Source: Hyphomicrobiales bacterium (GTDB lineage: Bacteria > Pseudomonadota > Alphaproteobacteria > Rhizobiales > Beijerinckiaceae). From it: 64,000 bases of DNA. The notes below the pieces were generated by a model, which saw only the letters and a list, made by a program, of their open reading frames with translations, made no database searches and had not been told where the DNA came from. Location: NCBI GenBank assembly GCA_026400535.1, contig JAPLOU010000028.1, positions 1 through 64,000 on the forward strand. Reading direction: 5' to 3'. Made by a program: the position numbers and the translations under genes. Position 1 is the first letter of the stretch. Every line of letters starts with the position of its first letter. Below are positions 1 through 9,354 of the stretch, in pieces.

Positions 1-573
1 AGCCAAGCGACGCCATCTCGAGCATTTCCTCGAACGAGACCTTGTCGAGCCGTGTCGCCTTAGTGACAATGCGCGGGTCGGTGGTGTAGACGCCGTCCAC
101 GTCGGTGTAGATGTCGCAGCGGTCAGCCTTCAGCGCTGCTGCCAGCGCGACCGCAGACGTGTCGGAGCCGCCGCGCCCGAGCGTGACGATGCGGCCGCTG
201 TCCTTGTGCACGCCCTGGAAGCCGGAAACGACCGCCACGGACCGGTCTTTGGCAAAACCCGCCAGAATGCCAGCGCCATCGACATCGACAATGCGCGATG
301 AGCCGTGGGCGTCGGAGCCGTAAAGCGGCACCTGCCAGCCCTGCCACGAGCGGGCCTTGAGGCCCATGTCGTTGAGCACGATGGCCAGCAGGCCGGATGT
401 GACCTGCTCGCCTGCGGCAACAACGACATCGTACTCGGCCTGATCGTAGCGGAGACGACCACGGCCACATCGTGACCTGCCTCGACCTCACGCTTGACAT
501 GGCGGGCGACATTCTTGATCCGCTCCACCGTGGCGACAGAGGTGCCGCCGAATTTCATCACCAGACGCGCCAT
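1..573 (-). pseudogene. lysC: Aspartate kinase, 5' part, frame broken by a short internal deletion (runs off the window)
   Basis: Aspartate kinase phosphorylates L-aspartate, the first step to lysine, threonine and methionine. From the ATG at 573 the frame gives a typical N-terminus (MKFGGTSVA, then [18 protein letters not shown]). At about position 441 the protein jumps to the segment that normally lies about 20 residues further on ([19 protein letters not shown]), but in another frame. That second frame stays open to the left edge and reads the expected [10 protein letters not shown] and [15 protein letters not shown] motifs. The usual segment after VVSA (beginning MAGKTNEL in relatives) is missing, implying loss of roughly 55-61 bp, a number not divisible by three. 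Read literally, the ORF from 573 ends out of frame near 130. lysC is normally essential for prototrophy, so either the strain has another copy or this is a sequencing/assembly error. Family identity is certain; the lesion is read directly from the sequence. Confidence 0.85.
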
Positions 574-700
574 GCGGCCTATCGTTCCGTTTGCTTTGGG
601 TCCGGGACAAGCGCGCTGATCTGCCCGCTCGCCATCTCATAAGTGAGCGGCGTATACATGGCCGAAGCGCTGGCGCAAAGTCGGCGAAAGGGATGACAGC

Positions 701-1474
701 GTGGCTGCGACAACCAAAACCAACGCGCGACGGAGTGGATCGCACTCCACGGTCGATGCCGCCGAGATCGGACGCTTCGATGCGCTGGCCGACAGGTGGT
801 GGGACGCGAACGGCCCGATGAAGCCGCTGCATAGCATGAATCCGGTGCGGCTCGGCTTCATCCGTGAACAGGTGATCAGCCATTTCGGCCTGGACCGCCG
901 GATCATTGCGCCGCTTGCCGGCCTTGCGGTCGCCGATGTCGGTTGCGGCGGCGGGCTGCTTTCCGAACCACTGGCGCGGATGGGCGGTACCGTGACGGGC
1001 CTCGATCCGGCCACGCAGAACATTGCGGTCGCCAAGGCACACGCCGTGCGCATGGAGCTCGACATCCGCTACCTGCCGACAACAATTGAGGACATCGTTG
1101 CGGATGGCGAGCGCTTCGACGTGGTGACCGCGCTGGAAGTCGTCGAACACGTTGCCGACGTGCCTGCCTTTCTGGGCGCGCTGTCCTCGGCCCTGAAGCC
1201 GGGCGGTCTGTTGGTCATGTCCACGCTCAACCGCACCCTGCGATCCTATGCGGCTGCGATCATCGGCGCGGAATACATCATGCGCTGGCTCCCCAAGGGC
1301 ACGCATGACTGGAACAAGTTCATCCGCCCGGTCGAGCTGGAGCGCGGCCTCAATGAGGCCGGTCTTCAGGTTCTCGAGACCAGGGGCATGGTTCCGGACC
1401 CGTTCCGGATTGGCTGGCGGCTGGCGGATGATACCGCCGTGAACTACATCCTTGCTGCCGCCAGGGCGCAGTGA
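701..1474 (+). CDS. ubiG: Ubiquinone biosynthesis O-methyltransferase UbiG
   Basis: UbiG carries out the O-methylations of ubiquinone biosynthesis using S-adenosylmethionine. The 257-residue protein has the family's opening block (ALADRWWDANGPMKPLHSMNPVR, residues 28-50) and the SAM-binding glycine loop VADVGCGGGL at about 77-86. The acidic motif II and the STLNRT and KFIRPVEL stretches further on are typical of UbiG. Length matches the family. The start is GTG at 701, preceded by AAGGGATGACAGC, a plausible ribosome site. It is divergent from lysC, as in many alphaproteobacteria, with about 130 bp between them. Confidence 0.95.
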   Translation: MAATTKTNARRSGSHSTVDAAEIGRFDALADRWWDANGPMKPLHSMNPVRLGFIREQVISHFGLDRRIIAPLAGLAVADVGCGGGLLSEPLARMGGTVTGLDPATQNIAVAKAHAVRMELDIRYLPTTIEDIVADGERFDVVTALEVVEHVADVPAFLGALSSALKPGGLLVMSTLNRTLRSYAAAIIGAEYIMRWLPKGTHDWNKFIRPVELERGLNEAGLQVLETRGMVPDPFRIGWRLADDTAVNYILAAARAQ

Positions 1475-1501
1475 CAGATTGCGATTTCTGTAACAGCTCG
1501 C

Positions 1502-1526
1502 CTTCATGTCGCATTGCGGCATGAAG
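1502..1526. promoter_or_regulatory. Imperfect inverted repeat between ubiG and sdhC
   Basis: Arms cttcatgtcgca and tgcggcatgaag are complementary except for one G-T pairing and flank a single t. The element lies 28 bp after the ubiG stop and 75 bp before sdhC. There is no T-run on either side, so it is either a weak ubiG terminator or an operator for the sdh operon. The sequence does not decide between these. Confidence 0.35.
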
Positions 1527-1600
1527 CACATTTCGCTAAGACCAGCTGGAAAATTCAACAATTGAATCGGGCGCAAAAGAGCCCGGTCGGGGGTAAGTGC

Positions 1601-1987
1601 ATGGCGGATCAGAGCAGGCCGTTGTCGCCGCATCTGCAGATCTATCGCTGGTCATGGACCATGGCGATGTCGATCCTTCACCGTGCCACGGGGGCGGCGC
1701 TCTATCTCGGCACGCTACTTCTGGCCGTCTGGCTGATCTCGGCGGCTTCCGGCAAGGCCTCGTTCGATGCGGCGCAATGGGTCGCCTCGAGCTGGCTCGG
1801 GCGGCTTGTCCTGTTCGGTTACACCTTCGCGCTGATTCACCACATGATGGGCGGACTGCGCCATTTCGTCTGGGATCTCGGCCACGGCTACGAGGCGCAG
1901 CAGCGCATGAACATGGCCAGACTGACCCTTTTCATCTCCGCGCCGTTGACCATCCTGATCTGGATCGTCGCCTACGTCGTGCGTTGA
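1601..1987 (+). CDS. sdhC: Succinate dehydrogenase cytochrome b556 subunit
   Basis: Membrane anchor of complex II that helps bind haem b and ubiquinone. The 128-residue protein starts MADQSRPLSPHLQIYRW and carries the SdhC signature around SILHRATG (residues 24-31). It has three predicted membrane helices (about 28-48, 64-84, 106-127). The histidines in IHHMMGGLRH (80-88) are candidates for the haem ligand. The ATG at 1601 is chosen because the family motif begins there; an in-frame extension to 1514 has no family similarity. It is the first gene of sdhCDAB and ends 11 bp before sdhD. Confidence 0.95.
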   Translation: MADQSRPLSPHLQIYRWSWTMAMSILHRATGAALYLGTLLLAVWLISAASGKASFDAAQWVASSWLGRLVLFGYTFALIHHMMGGLRHFVWDLGHGYEAQQRMNMARLTLFISAPLTILIWIVAYVVR

Positions 1988-1998
1988 AGGACCGTTCC

Positions 1999-2391
1999 AT
2001 GCACAACAATTCCTCGATGCGCACGCCGCTGGGCCATGTTCGCGGGCTTGGTTCCGCCAGATCCGGCACCGGGCATTTCTGGCTGCAACGGGTGACCGCG
2101 GTGGCGAACGTCATTCTTGCCATGGCCTTCGTGGTCATCGTTCTTGCGCTCGTCGGAAAGCCCTATGACGCCGCGATGGCGCTTCTGTCGCATCCCGTCG
2201 TCGCGCTTTTGATGCTTCTGTTCGTGGCGTCGGGCCTGATCCACATGCGGCTCGGCATGCAGACCATCATCGAGGACTATGTCCATGGCGAGGGCACCAA
2301 GGTCCTCGCGGTGATGGGCAACACCTTCTTCACGGTCGCGGTTGGCGCCGCCTCCGTCCTTGCAATTCTGAAGATCGCCTTTGGAGGCTGA
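1999..2391 (+). CDS. sdhD: Succinate dehydrogenase membrane anchor subunit
   Basis: Second membrane anchor of complex II. The 130-residue protein has the N-terminal [15 protein letters not shown] motif (23-37), three hydrophobic helices, and the haem/quinone region [16 protein letters not shown] (82-97) with conserved His82 and the Asp-Tyr pair at 93-94. The ATG at 1999 is the start that keeps only family sequence; upstream in this frame is an out-of-frame reading of sdhC. Its stop at 2389-2391 precedes the sdhA ATG by 4 bp, and the sdhA ribosome site (GGAGGCTGA) overlaps the sdhD end, so the two are probably translationally coupled. Confidence 0.95.
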   Translation: MHNNSSMRTPLGHVRGLGSARSGTGHFWLQRVTAVANVILAMAFVVIVLALVGKPYDAAMALLSHPVVALLMLLFVASGLIHMRLGMQTIIEDYVHGEGTKVLAVMGNTFFTVAVGAASVLAILKIAFGG

Positions 2392-2395
2392 AGCC

Positions 2396-4207
2396 ATGGC
2401 AACCGCATCGATCAAGACGCCAGCCTACGACGTCACCGACCACAGGTTCGATGTGGTCGTGGTTGGCGCTGGCGGCGCGGGCCTTCGCGCCACGGTCGGC
2501 TGCGCACAGGCGGGGCTGAAGACGGCCTGCATCTCGAAAGTGTTTCCGACGCGCTCCCATACCGTCGCGGCGCAGGGCGGCATCTCGGCGGCGCTTGGCA
2601 ACATGGGCGAGGATGACTGGCGCTTTCACATGTATGACACCGTCAAGGGCTCCGACTGGCTCGGCGACCAGGACGCGATCGAATATCTCGTGCGCAACGC
2701 TCCCGCCGCCGTCTATGAACTGGAGCATTGGGGCGTGCCGTTTTCGCGCACCGAGGCCGGCAAGATCTACCAGCGCCCGTTCGGTGGCATGACCACCGAC
2801 TACGGCAAGGGCATCGCCCAGCGCACCTGCGCTGCCGCCGATCGCACCGGCCACGCCATCCTGCATACGCTCTATGGCCAGGCCCTGCGCGCGCAGACCG
2901 AGTTCTTCATCGAGTATTTTGCCATCGATTTGATGATGAGCGAGGATGGCCGCTGCCTCGGCGTGGTGGCTCTCAAGATGGATGACGGAACGCTGCACCG
3001 CTTCTGCGCCTCGCAGACAATCCTGGCCACCGGCGGTTATGGCCGGGCCTATTTTTCCGCGACCTCGGCCCACACCTGCACGGGCGACGGCAACGCCATG
3101 GCGCTGCGCGCCGGGCTGCCGCTGCAGGACATGGAGTTCGTGCAGTTCCATCCGACCGGGATCTACGGCTCCGGCTGCCTGATCACGGAAGGCTCACGCG
3201 GGGAGGGTGGCTATCTCACCAATGCCGAGGGCGAGCGCTTCATGGAACGCTATGCGCCGTCGGCCAAGGATCTGGCCTCGCGCGACGTGGTGTCGCGGTC
3301 GATGACGATGGAAATCCGCGACGGGCGCGGCGTCGGCAAGAACAAGGACCACATCTACCTGCATCTCGACCATCTCGACCCGAAGATCCTGCACGAACGG
3401 CTGCCCGGCATTTCGGAAAGCGCGCGCATCTTCGCCGGCGTCGATGTCACCAAGGAGCCGATTCCGGTGATTCCGACCGTTCATTACAACATGGGCGGCA
3501 TCCCGACGAACTATCACGGCGAAGTGCTGACCAAGAAGAATGGCGACCCGGATACGGTCGTGCCCGGCCTGATGGCCATCGGCGAGGCGGCCTGCGTCTC
3601 GGTGCATGGCGCCAACCGGCTCGGCTCCAACTCGCTGATCGATCTTGTGGTGTTCGGCCGCGCCGCCGGCCTGCGCTGCGCCGAACTGGTGACGCCGGGC
3701 GAAAAGCAGCCGGACGTGAGCGAGAGGCAGAGCGCACTGGCGCTGTCGCGCCTCGACCGCTACCAGAACGCCCATGGCGGTACGCCGACCTCGGTGCTGC
3801 GCGCCCGGATGCAGGCCACGATGCAGTCCAACTGCGCCGTGTTCCGCACCGGCGAGGTGCTCGACGAAGGCCACGACGCGATCCACACGATCTGGGGCGG
3901 CCTGCCGGATGTGCAGGTCAAGGACCGCTCGCTGATCTGGAACACCGACCTGATCGAGACCCTGGAATTCGACAACCTCATCACCCAGGCCGTGGTGACG
4001 ATGGACTCGGCCCAGAACCGCACCGAAAGCCGCGGTGCCCATGCCCGCGAGGATTACGCAGAGCGCGACGACAAGAACTGGATGAAGCACACACTGGCCT
4101 GGATCGACGATCACAAGCGCTCGGTGACGATCGATTACCGCCCGGTGCACACCTACACGATGTCGAACGAGATCGAGTATATCGCGCCGAAAGCGCGGGT
4201 GTATTGA
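2396..4207 (+). CDS. sdhA: Succinate dehydrogenase flavoprotein subunit
   Basis: Catalytic subunit that oxidises succinate to fumarate with covalently bound FAD, on the inner face of the membrane. The 603-residue protein shows the FAD-binding [10 protein letters not shown] (21-30), the flavinylation site SHTVAAQGG with His55, and the substrate-site stretches [15 protein letters not shown] and [21 protein letters not shown]. Length is normal. The ATG at 2396 sits just after GGAGGCTGA; a TTG at 2381 would be in frame but would overlap sdhD. Its flavinylation normally needs SdhE or SDHAF4 helpers; a DUF1674/SDHAF4-type gene lies about 5 kb downstream at 9355. Confidence 0.98.
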   Translation: MATASIKTPAYDVTDHRFDVVVVGAGGAGLRATVGCAQAGLKTACISKVFPTRSHTVAAQGGISAALGNMGEDDWRFHMYDTVKGSDWLGDQDAIEYLVRNAPAAVYELEHWGVPFSRTEAGKIYQRPFGGMTTDYGKGIAQRTCAAADRTGHAILHTLYGQALRAQTEFFIEYFAIDLMMSEDGRCLGVVALKMDDGTLHRFCASQTILATGGYGRAYFSATSAHTCTGDGNAMALRAGLPLQDMEFVQFHPTGIYGSGCLITEGSRGEGGYLTNAEGERFMERYAPSAKDLASRDVVSRSMTMEIRDGRGVGKNKDHIYLHLDHLDPKILHERLPGISESARIFAGVDVTKEPIPVIPTVHYNMGGIPTNYHGEVLTKKNGDPDTVVPGLMAIGEAACVSVHGANRLGSNSLIDLVVFGRAAGLRCAELVTPGEKQPDVSERQSALALSRLDRYQNAHGGTPTSVLRARMQATMQSNCAVFRTGEVLDEGHDAIHTIWGGLPDVQVKDRSLIWNTDLIETLEFDNLITQAVVTMDSAQNRTESRGAHAREDYAERDDKNWMKHTLAWIDDHKRSVTIDYRPVHTYTMSNEIEYIAPKARVY

Positions 4208-4220
4208 GGACTGAAGCGCT

Positions 4221-5021
4221 ATGGCCGAATTCAACCTGCCCAAGAACTCCCGCATCACCGAAGGCCAGAGATGGCCTGCACCGGTTGGGGCGAGGAACAC
4301 CACCGAATTCCGCGTCTATCGCTGGAACCCGGATGACAAGGCCAATCCGCGTGTGGACACCTACACGGTCGACCGCGACGATTGCGGGCCGATGGTGCTG
4401 GATGCGCTGATCTGGATCAAGAACAAGGTCGATCCGACACTGACCTTCCGCCGCTCCTGCCGCGAGGGCATCTGCGGGTCCTGCGCCATGAACATGGACG
4501 GCAAGAACGGGCTGGCCTGTACCACGGGCATCGACGAGTGCGGCGGCCACAAGGGTGGCAAGGCGGCCAAGGTCGCGATCCATCCGCTCCCGCACATGCC
4601 GGTGATCAAGGATCTGGTGCCCGACCTGACGCGGTTCTACGCCCAGCACGCCTCGATCGAGCCATGGCTCAAGACCACGACGCCGGCCCCCGAAAAGGAA
4701 TGGCAGCAGTCCAAGGATGACCGCGAGAAGCTCGACGGGCTGTACGAGTGCATCCTGTGCGCCTGCTGCTCGACCTCGTGCCCGAGCTACTGGTGGAATG
4801 GCGACCGCTACCTCGGACCCGCCGTGCTGCTGCAGGCCTATCGCTGGCTGATCGACAGCCGCGACGAGGCGACCGGCGAGCGGCTCGACACTCTTGAAGA
4901 CCCGTTCCGGCTGTATCGCTGCCACACCATCATGAACTGCGCCAATGCCTGCCCGAAAGGGCTCAACCCGGCCAAGGCGATCGCCGAGATCAAGAAGATG
5001 ATGGTGGTGCGGCAGGTCTGA
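4221..5021 (+). CDS. sdhB: Succinate dehydrogenase iron-sulfur subunit
   Basis: Carries electrons from SdhA to the quinone site through three iron-sulfur clusters. In the 266-residue protein the [2Fe-2S] cysteines are Cys80, 85, 88 and 100 (CREGICGSC). The [4Fe-4S] and [3Fe-4S] ligands lie in [11 protein letters not shown] (177-187) and [12 protein letters not shown] (234-245). A short glycine/histidine/lysine-rich insertion ([13 protein letters not shown]) lies after the first cluster. It is the last gene of sdhCDAB, 13 bp after sdhA. Confidence 0.97.
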   Translation: MAEFNLPKNSRITEGQRWPAPVGARNTTEFRVYRWNPDDKANPRVDTYTVDRDDCGPMVLDALIWIKNKVDPTLTFRRSCREGICGSCAMNMDGKNGLACTTGIDECGGHKGGKAAKVAIHPLPHMPVIKDLVPDLTRFYAQHASIEPWLKTTTPAPEKEWQQSKDDREKLDGLYECILCACCSTSCPSYWWNGDRYLGPAVLLQAYRWLIDSRDEATGERLDTLEDPFRLYRCHTIMNCANACPKGLNPAKAIAEIKKMMVVRQV

Positions 5022-5024
5022 TCC

Positions 5025-5100
5025 CGCGCCTGCGGCGGCACGTCATGGACTGTTCAGGTCCGCATCGGCAGGTTAAGGATCGCCCGCTGCCGCAGGCGCG
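5025..5100. repeat. Widely spaced inverted repeat after sdhB
   Basis: Arms at 5025-5039 (cgcgcctgcggcggc) and 5086-5100 match as inverted copies at 14 of 15 positions, separated by 46 bp. It begins 3 bp after the sdhB stop. It could form a long stem at the 3' end of the sdh transcript and protect or terminate it. No T-run follows, so a standard intrinsic terminator is not supported. Confidence 0.4.
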
Positions 5101-5181
5101 TCCAATCGGCCGCGACGGATGGCAAGAGGCGTGTCGCTGCCGGCGCAGGCTTGGCGGCTGCAAGGGATCGGGGCTGGCGCA

Positions 5182-5898
5182 ATGAGGCTGTTTGTCGAGA
5201 CGAGGGCCGTTGGCCTGGGCAAGCTTGGTCTTGCCGCAACATTGGCTCTTGCCCTTGGCGCTTGCGCCAACGCGCAGCGGTTTGCCGGCCAGTCGATCGG
5301 TTCACGGCCGCTTGGCCCGGCCGAGGCCGCTGCGTCCGCACCGGCCTTGCCGTCCTCGCCATCGATCGCCACCGCGCCCGTCGAGAGCCAGTCGCTGCCG
5401 CCCCCGCCCGGGGCATCGGCTGCACCCTCGCAGGCTGCCGGCGGTTCGCTGCCGCCACCGGCCGATCCGTTCTTTCAGCCGCCGGCCCAGCCGCAGGCCC
5501 CCGCTACCCCGCCGCCAGCGCCACGCGCCATCGAGACCCCCACGCTCGGTGGCGGGGCGCGGGAGATCGCGACGCTCGGCAGCGGGACCAGCGGCGGCGG
5601 TCGTCCTGCGGTCACGTCGCGTGACGGTGTGATCGGGGGGTGGACAGCCCGCGAGGCGACCGGAAGCTCATGTCGCGTGACCCTGTCGAGCACGCCCGCG
5701 CTTGATCTGTACCGCGCCAGCGCTGCAGGCTGCGGCAACCGCGACCTGCAGAAGGTCACGGCCTGGGACTACCGCGATGGCGAAGTCTATCTGTACCAGC
5801 CCGGCGGCTCCGTGGCGGCGCGCCTGCGTGTCGGCGACGGCTCCTCGTTGACCGGCGTCATCGCCCGCTCGGGCGCCGGACTGACCATGTCGCGCTGA
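5182..5898 (+). CDS. Omp19/Inh-family lipoprotein (protease-inhibitor fold)
   Basis: Probable outer-membrane or periplasmic lipoprotein. From the ATG at 5182 there is a positively charged start, a hydrophobic stretch and a lipobox ending LGAC, giving a lipidated Cys. A long proline/alanine-rich linker follows. The C-terminal 100 residues carry GGWTAREATGSSCRVTLSS, AAGCGN and GEVYLYQPGG, the pattern of the AprI/Inh metalloprotease inhibitor domain found in Brucella Omp19. Two cysteines there may form a disulfide. The protein is 238 residues. An earlier in-frame GTG-like start would put the hydrophobic segment too far inside. It ends one base before the convergent heparinase-like gene. Protease-inhibitor activity is inferred from the family only. 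Confidence 0.8.
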   Translation: MRLFVETRAVGLGKLGLAATLALALGACANAQRFAGQSIGSRPLGPAEAAASAPALPSSPSIATAPVESQSLPPPPGASAAPSQAAGGSLPPPADPFFQPPAQPQAPATPPPAPRAIETPTLGGGAREIATLGSGTSGGGRPAVTSRDGVIGGWTAREATGSSCRVTLSSTPALDLYRASAAGCGNRDLQKVTAWDYRDGEVYLYQPGGSVAARLRVGDGSSLTGVIARSGAGLTMSR

Positions 5899-7569
5899 TC
5901 AGCCTGCGGCCCGGCGCATCTGCCATCGCGATCCGGTTCCCGCATCGAACGCGCGCAGGACGATCTGCCGTGTGCGTCTGGGGCCTTCGATGCCGGCAAA
6001 GAACATGCTGTCGTCCAGCGTGACCTCGGCATCGGTGCCGGTGAAGTGCCAGACAGCGCCACGGGCGGTGACCAGCCTCACCTCGTTCGCGGTAACGGGC
6101 TCGGCGCGCACCGAGGGATGCAGGTGAAAGCGTGTCACCAGTCCATCGGCTGTGCCCGGTGATCTGGGCGCCGGCGAGCAGCTCTCCTGTCCCCTGATGC
6201 TCAACCCGTCGAGGCCGACGGCAAGCTGACGCCTGATGTCGAAACCGTAGCGCTTGCGGTAGCCGTCATGGCAAAGATCGAGGGTCTCGCCCTGCGCCGA
6301 TGTGCTGCGGGCGAGCGTCACCGCGCGCGGCCCGTGCAGTATCCGGATCTGGCCGTTCAGGGAGATGAACGCGCAGCTTGAGGTGTCGGCGAAGCTCGGG
6401 GTGTTGTGGGCGGCCGTCGACTTCAGTTCGACCGGGACCTCGCCGGATCCGCCGCGTGGTGCGCCGCAGTTGACGATGATGCGCTCGCGTCCATGAGAGA
6501 ACTCGAAGGACAGGCAGCCGGCCATGGCGTCGGCGGACAGCGCGAAGGGCGGCGCGGGTCCGGTGTCGGCGATCAGCACCGCGCCGTTCGCCTCCAGCCG
6601 CTGGTAGCCGGTATAGGGCGCTTCCGTCGCTGCGCGCCCGCGGCTGTCATGGCTGGCGAAGATGGTCGCGAGGGCGTCGACCTGGCTGGCGCCCATGCCA
6701 TTGAACAGCGCGATCGAGCCGTCCGGGTGCCGCATCATCTTGAGGTGCGGCACGATGCGGTCGATGGCCGAGATGACGCCGCGCGGGGCCTCCGCGCCGC
6801 GGGCTGCGTAGGTCGAGCGGAGCGGCAGCAGGTCCAGCATGAGGTCGACCAGCACGCGCGGATTTCGGCTGAGATGGCCGCCATCAGAGAGGACCTGGAC
6901 GTCGAGCATATCCGACAGCAAGCGCCCGTAACGCCGCTCGAGACCAGCGCCTCCCTCGACGCAGAGCCCCAGCAGGGTCAGGGCAAGGGCGGCATCGAGA
7001 TGAACCACCGGATCGTCGGTCAGGCTTCTGGCCGTACGCAGCAGCTTTGCCTCGCTGCGCACTGCTCCGAGGTAGGATTGGTAGAAGCCATGGGTCGCGT
7101 CATCAAGCAGCATCGCTGAATGGGCCAGAAAGGCGATCAGGCGCCGCGCCGCAACCTTCGGCTGCCGGGCGATGGCGGGACGCTGCGAGCCGCGCGCCAG
7201 AAAATCGCTCACAAGGGTGCGGGCATTGTCGCGGGCGAGCGCCGAATTGCCGGCCTGCAGGTGCCGCAACCAGCCAAAACCGTAGAGCGCCTCCTCCCAG
7301 CTTGCGCTGGGCGCGGGGACGGCGAACGGGGACGCTCCATTGGTCGCGACGGAGCGGCCGGCAAAGGCGAACTGCCCTGCATAGATCTCGGCGGCGACAG
7401 TCGGGTCAGCCGTGCGCAGGTCTGGCGGTGCGAACAGGAAGCTGGTGGGCTGGAACCGGCCGAACGGATTCATGGGCGACGTGACATGGCCAAGGCCACG
7501 CGACAGGCTCCGCACCGCGGCGCCACTTGTCCAGCTGAACGCCTTGATCCTGTGTGCCCAACGTCTCAC
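5899..7569 (-). CDS. Heparinase II/III family protein
   Basis: A 556-residue protein of the heparinase II/III group common beside rsmB in Hyphomicrobiales. The N-terminal half is alpha-helical with LYGFGWLRHL and DGGHLSRNPRVLVDLMLDLLPLR. The C-terminal half has the beta-rich module (FEFSHGRERIIVNCGAP, AAHNTPSFADTSS, HDGYRKRYGFDIRRQL, RFHLHPSV). Members cut acidic polysaccharides, but the substrate of this alphaproteobacterial branch is unknown. No signal peptide is obvious. Its stop abuts the end of the Omp19-like gene, and its start is about 140 bp from the rsmB stop, same strand, so it may follow rsmB in one transcript. Confidence 0.85.
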   Translation of the reverse strand: MRRWAHRIKAFSWTSGAAVRSLSRGLGHVTSPMNPFGRFQPTSFLFAPPDLRTADPTVAAEIYAGQFAFAGRSVATNGASPFAVPAPSASWEEALYGFGWLRHLQAGNSALARDNARTLVSDFLARGSQRPAIARQPKVAARRLIAFLAHSAMLLDDATHGFYQSYLGAVRSEAKLLRTARSLTDDPVVHLDAALALTLLGLCVEGGAGLERRYGRLLSDMLDVQVLSDGGHLSRNPRVLVDLMLDLLPLRSTYAARGAEAPRGVISAIDRIVPHLKMMRHPDGSIALFNGMGASQVDALATIFASHDSRGRAATEAPYTGYQRLEANGAVLIADTGPAPPFALSADAMAGCLSFEFSHGRERIIVNCGAPRGGSGEVPVELKSTAAHNTPSFADTSSCAFISLNGQIRILHGPRAVTLARSTSAQGETLDLCHDGYRKRYGFDIRRQLAVGLDGLSIRGQESCSPAPRSPGTADGLVTRFHLHPSVRAEPVTANEVRLVTARGAVWHFTGTDAEVTLDDSMFFAGIEGPRRTRQIVLRAFDAGTGSRWQMRRAAG

Positions 7570-7711
7570 AAATGCCCACGCCTCATTCCGTGCCCATGAC
7601 AGACGGGCACGCTCACCACCCCAGCATCACCGGCCGCCCGCTCATGTCCTGCGGGCCTCGCACGCCCGGCATGACTGGCTTGTGAGACCGATCACGATAG
7701 GTCAACCGTGT

Positions 7712-9139
7712 TCACTGTCGCACAAACCGCGCGGCGAAAAAGCCTCCCCAGCCAGAAACCCGCGCGCTATCCCCATGCAGTTGATGGGGCAGGGCGCGGA
7801 ATTCGCCGCGCGCCGTGGTGCAGCCGGCGACCCCGATTTCGGTCTGCGCAATCGGCAGGAGCGCCAGATCGGGCCTTGCAGCAAGGACGGCGCTGACCTG
7901 GTCCTCGCCTTCCGCGGCCTGCAGGGAGCATGTACAGTAGATCAGCGTTCCACTCCGGCGGGTCAGGTCCGCGGCGCGATGGATGAGCCTGGCCTGAAGC
8001 GCAACGAGTTTGGCCTGGTCCTGCGGCGTCTTGGTCCATGCGATATCCGGATGGCGGCGGATGGTCCCGGTGGCGGTGCAGGGCGCATCGAGCAGCACGG
8101 CGTCATAGGGCTCATGCTCGAACTGCGTGCCATCCGCCACGACCATGTCGGCGGACAGACCGAGGCGCGACATGTTCTGCGACAGGATGCCGAGCCGCTG
8201 TCGCGATCGGTCAAGCGCCGTCACCTGTGCGCCCAGGGCTGCGAGCTGCGCGGTCTTGCCGCCCGGCGCCGCACACATGTCGAGAACGGTTTGGCCGGCG
8301 CACAGGCCCAGCAGCCGGGCAGGCACCGCCGAGGACGCGTCCTGAACCCACCAGGCGCCTTCGGCGTAACCCGGCAGCTCGTGCACCGGCGTGCGCTGAC
8401 GCAGCCTGAGGGAGCCTGTGGGCAGCATGATGGCGTCGAGCCTTGCGGCCCAGCCCGGCGCATCTGCCCTGACTGTCAGGTCAAGCGCCAGTTCCTCGCT
8501 GAACGAGGCGGCGATGGCGCGCGCATGGGTCTTGCCGTGATCGCGGATCCAGGCCTCCCGGAGCCAGTGGGGCGTGTCCGCGCCGAGCGGCGCCATCCCG
8601 TCGCGAATGCTCTGCGCCTCGCGCCCGATCTTGCGCAGCACCGCATTGACCACGCCTGCGAAGCGCAGGCCCTCAGGCTGAAGCTTGGTCAGCGCCACGG
8701 CGACGTCGACGGCAGCATGATCGGCCGCCTCCATGAAGAGGATCTGTGCAGCAGCGGTCACGAGGATCGCCTGGACCGGGCGGGGCAGCGACCGCGCGCC
8801 TTGTGCAAGCCTCGCATCGACGGCCTGCGAGATCGTGCCGAGATGGCGAAAGCTTGTGATCGCGATGGCGCGCGCCAGAGCCGCGTCGCGGCCCTCAAGC
8901 CGGCGGGCTCCGGCGATCTCCTGATCAAGCACATCATCCAGTTGCTGGCGGGCGGACAAGGTGCGCTCGAAGGCTCTGGCGGCGGTCAGGCGTGCCAGCC
9001 GCCCCGGCTCTGGGGTGGCCGGCGCGGAGCTGGGACATGTCGTTGTGTTCAAGTGGACGATCCTGCGGATAGGGGCTCCGGGCAGAGGGCGGACCCTGTG
9101 CCTGCGCCGGACAGCTCGGGGCAACCGTGATGACGGCAT
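7712..9139 (-). CDS. rsmB: RsmB-type 16S rRNA (cytosine-C5) methyltransferase
   Basis: SAM-dependent methyltransferase predicted to modify a cytosine of 16S rRNA. It has an N-terminal NusB-like RNA-binding domain (ARLTAARAFERTLSARQQLDDVLDQE onward) and a C-terminal catalytic domain with VLDMCAAPGGKTAQLAALG, DAPCTATGTIRRHPD and IYCTCSL. The cysteines in APCT and CTCS are the catalytic pair of this family. The start is uncertain: ATG at 9139 lacks a good ribosome site, while TTG at 9052 follows AGGA at a proper distance and fits family length better. An even longer frame to 9325 is unlikely. Confidence 0.88.
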   Translation of the reverse strand: MPSSRLPRAVRRRHRVRPLPGAPIRRIVHLNTTTCPSSAPATPEPGRLARLTAARAFERTLSARQQLDDVLDQEIAGARRLEGRDAALARAIAITSFRHLGTISQAVDARLAQGARSLPRPVQAILVTAAAQILFMEAADHAAVDVAVALTKLQPEGLRFAGVVNAVLRKIGREAQSIRDGMAPLGADTPHWLREAWIRDHGKTHARAIAASFSEELALDLTVRADAPGWAARLDAIMLPTGSLRLRQRTPVHELPGYAEGAWWVQDASSAVPARLLGLCAGQTVLDMCAAPGGKTAQLAALGAQVTALDRSRQRLGILSQNMSRLGLSADMVVADGTQFEHEPYDAVLLDAPCTATGTIRRHPDIAWTKTPQDQAKLVALQARLIHRAADLTRRSGTLIYCTCSLQAAEGEDQVSAVLAARPDLALLPIAQTEIGVAGCTTARGEFRALPHQLHGDSARVSGWGGFFAARFVRQ

Positions 9140-9354
9140 CCGCCGGAGCGCGTGTCCGGTTTGCGAAGGCCCTGAGCAGCGATTACCGAATTTGCGCGCC
9201 CGTGTCATCACCAGAGCCACAGCAAGCCAGGCGATGACAGGCGCCGCCCGCCCCACTGCGCCCCGATCACATTGCCGCGCCGGGACGCGACAAAGCCGCT
9301 CGCAACACGTATACCGTCGCTCCATCAGGTTTGCTTGCGTCGGGTTGGACAGTC

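Noticed and set aside
1-573. Two separate small genes replacing lysC
   Set aside because: The two frames are consecutive parts of one conserved protein, so one damaged gene explains them.
488-1633. Long minus-strand frame (381 codons) across ubiG
   Set aside because: It is the antisense of ubiG, with Arg/His-rich composition typical of shadow frames in GC-rich DNA and no domain.
3194-4303. 369-codon minus-strand frame over sdhA
   Set aside because: Antisense of a certain gene; composition of a shadow frame.
7412-9130. 572-codon plus-strand frame opposite rsmB
   Set aside because: The minus strand encodes RsmB with catalytic motifs; the plus frame has none.
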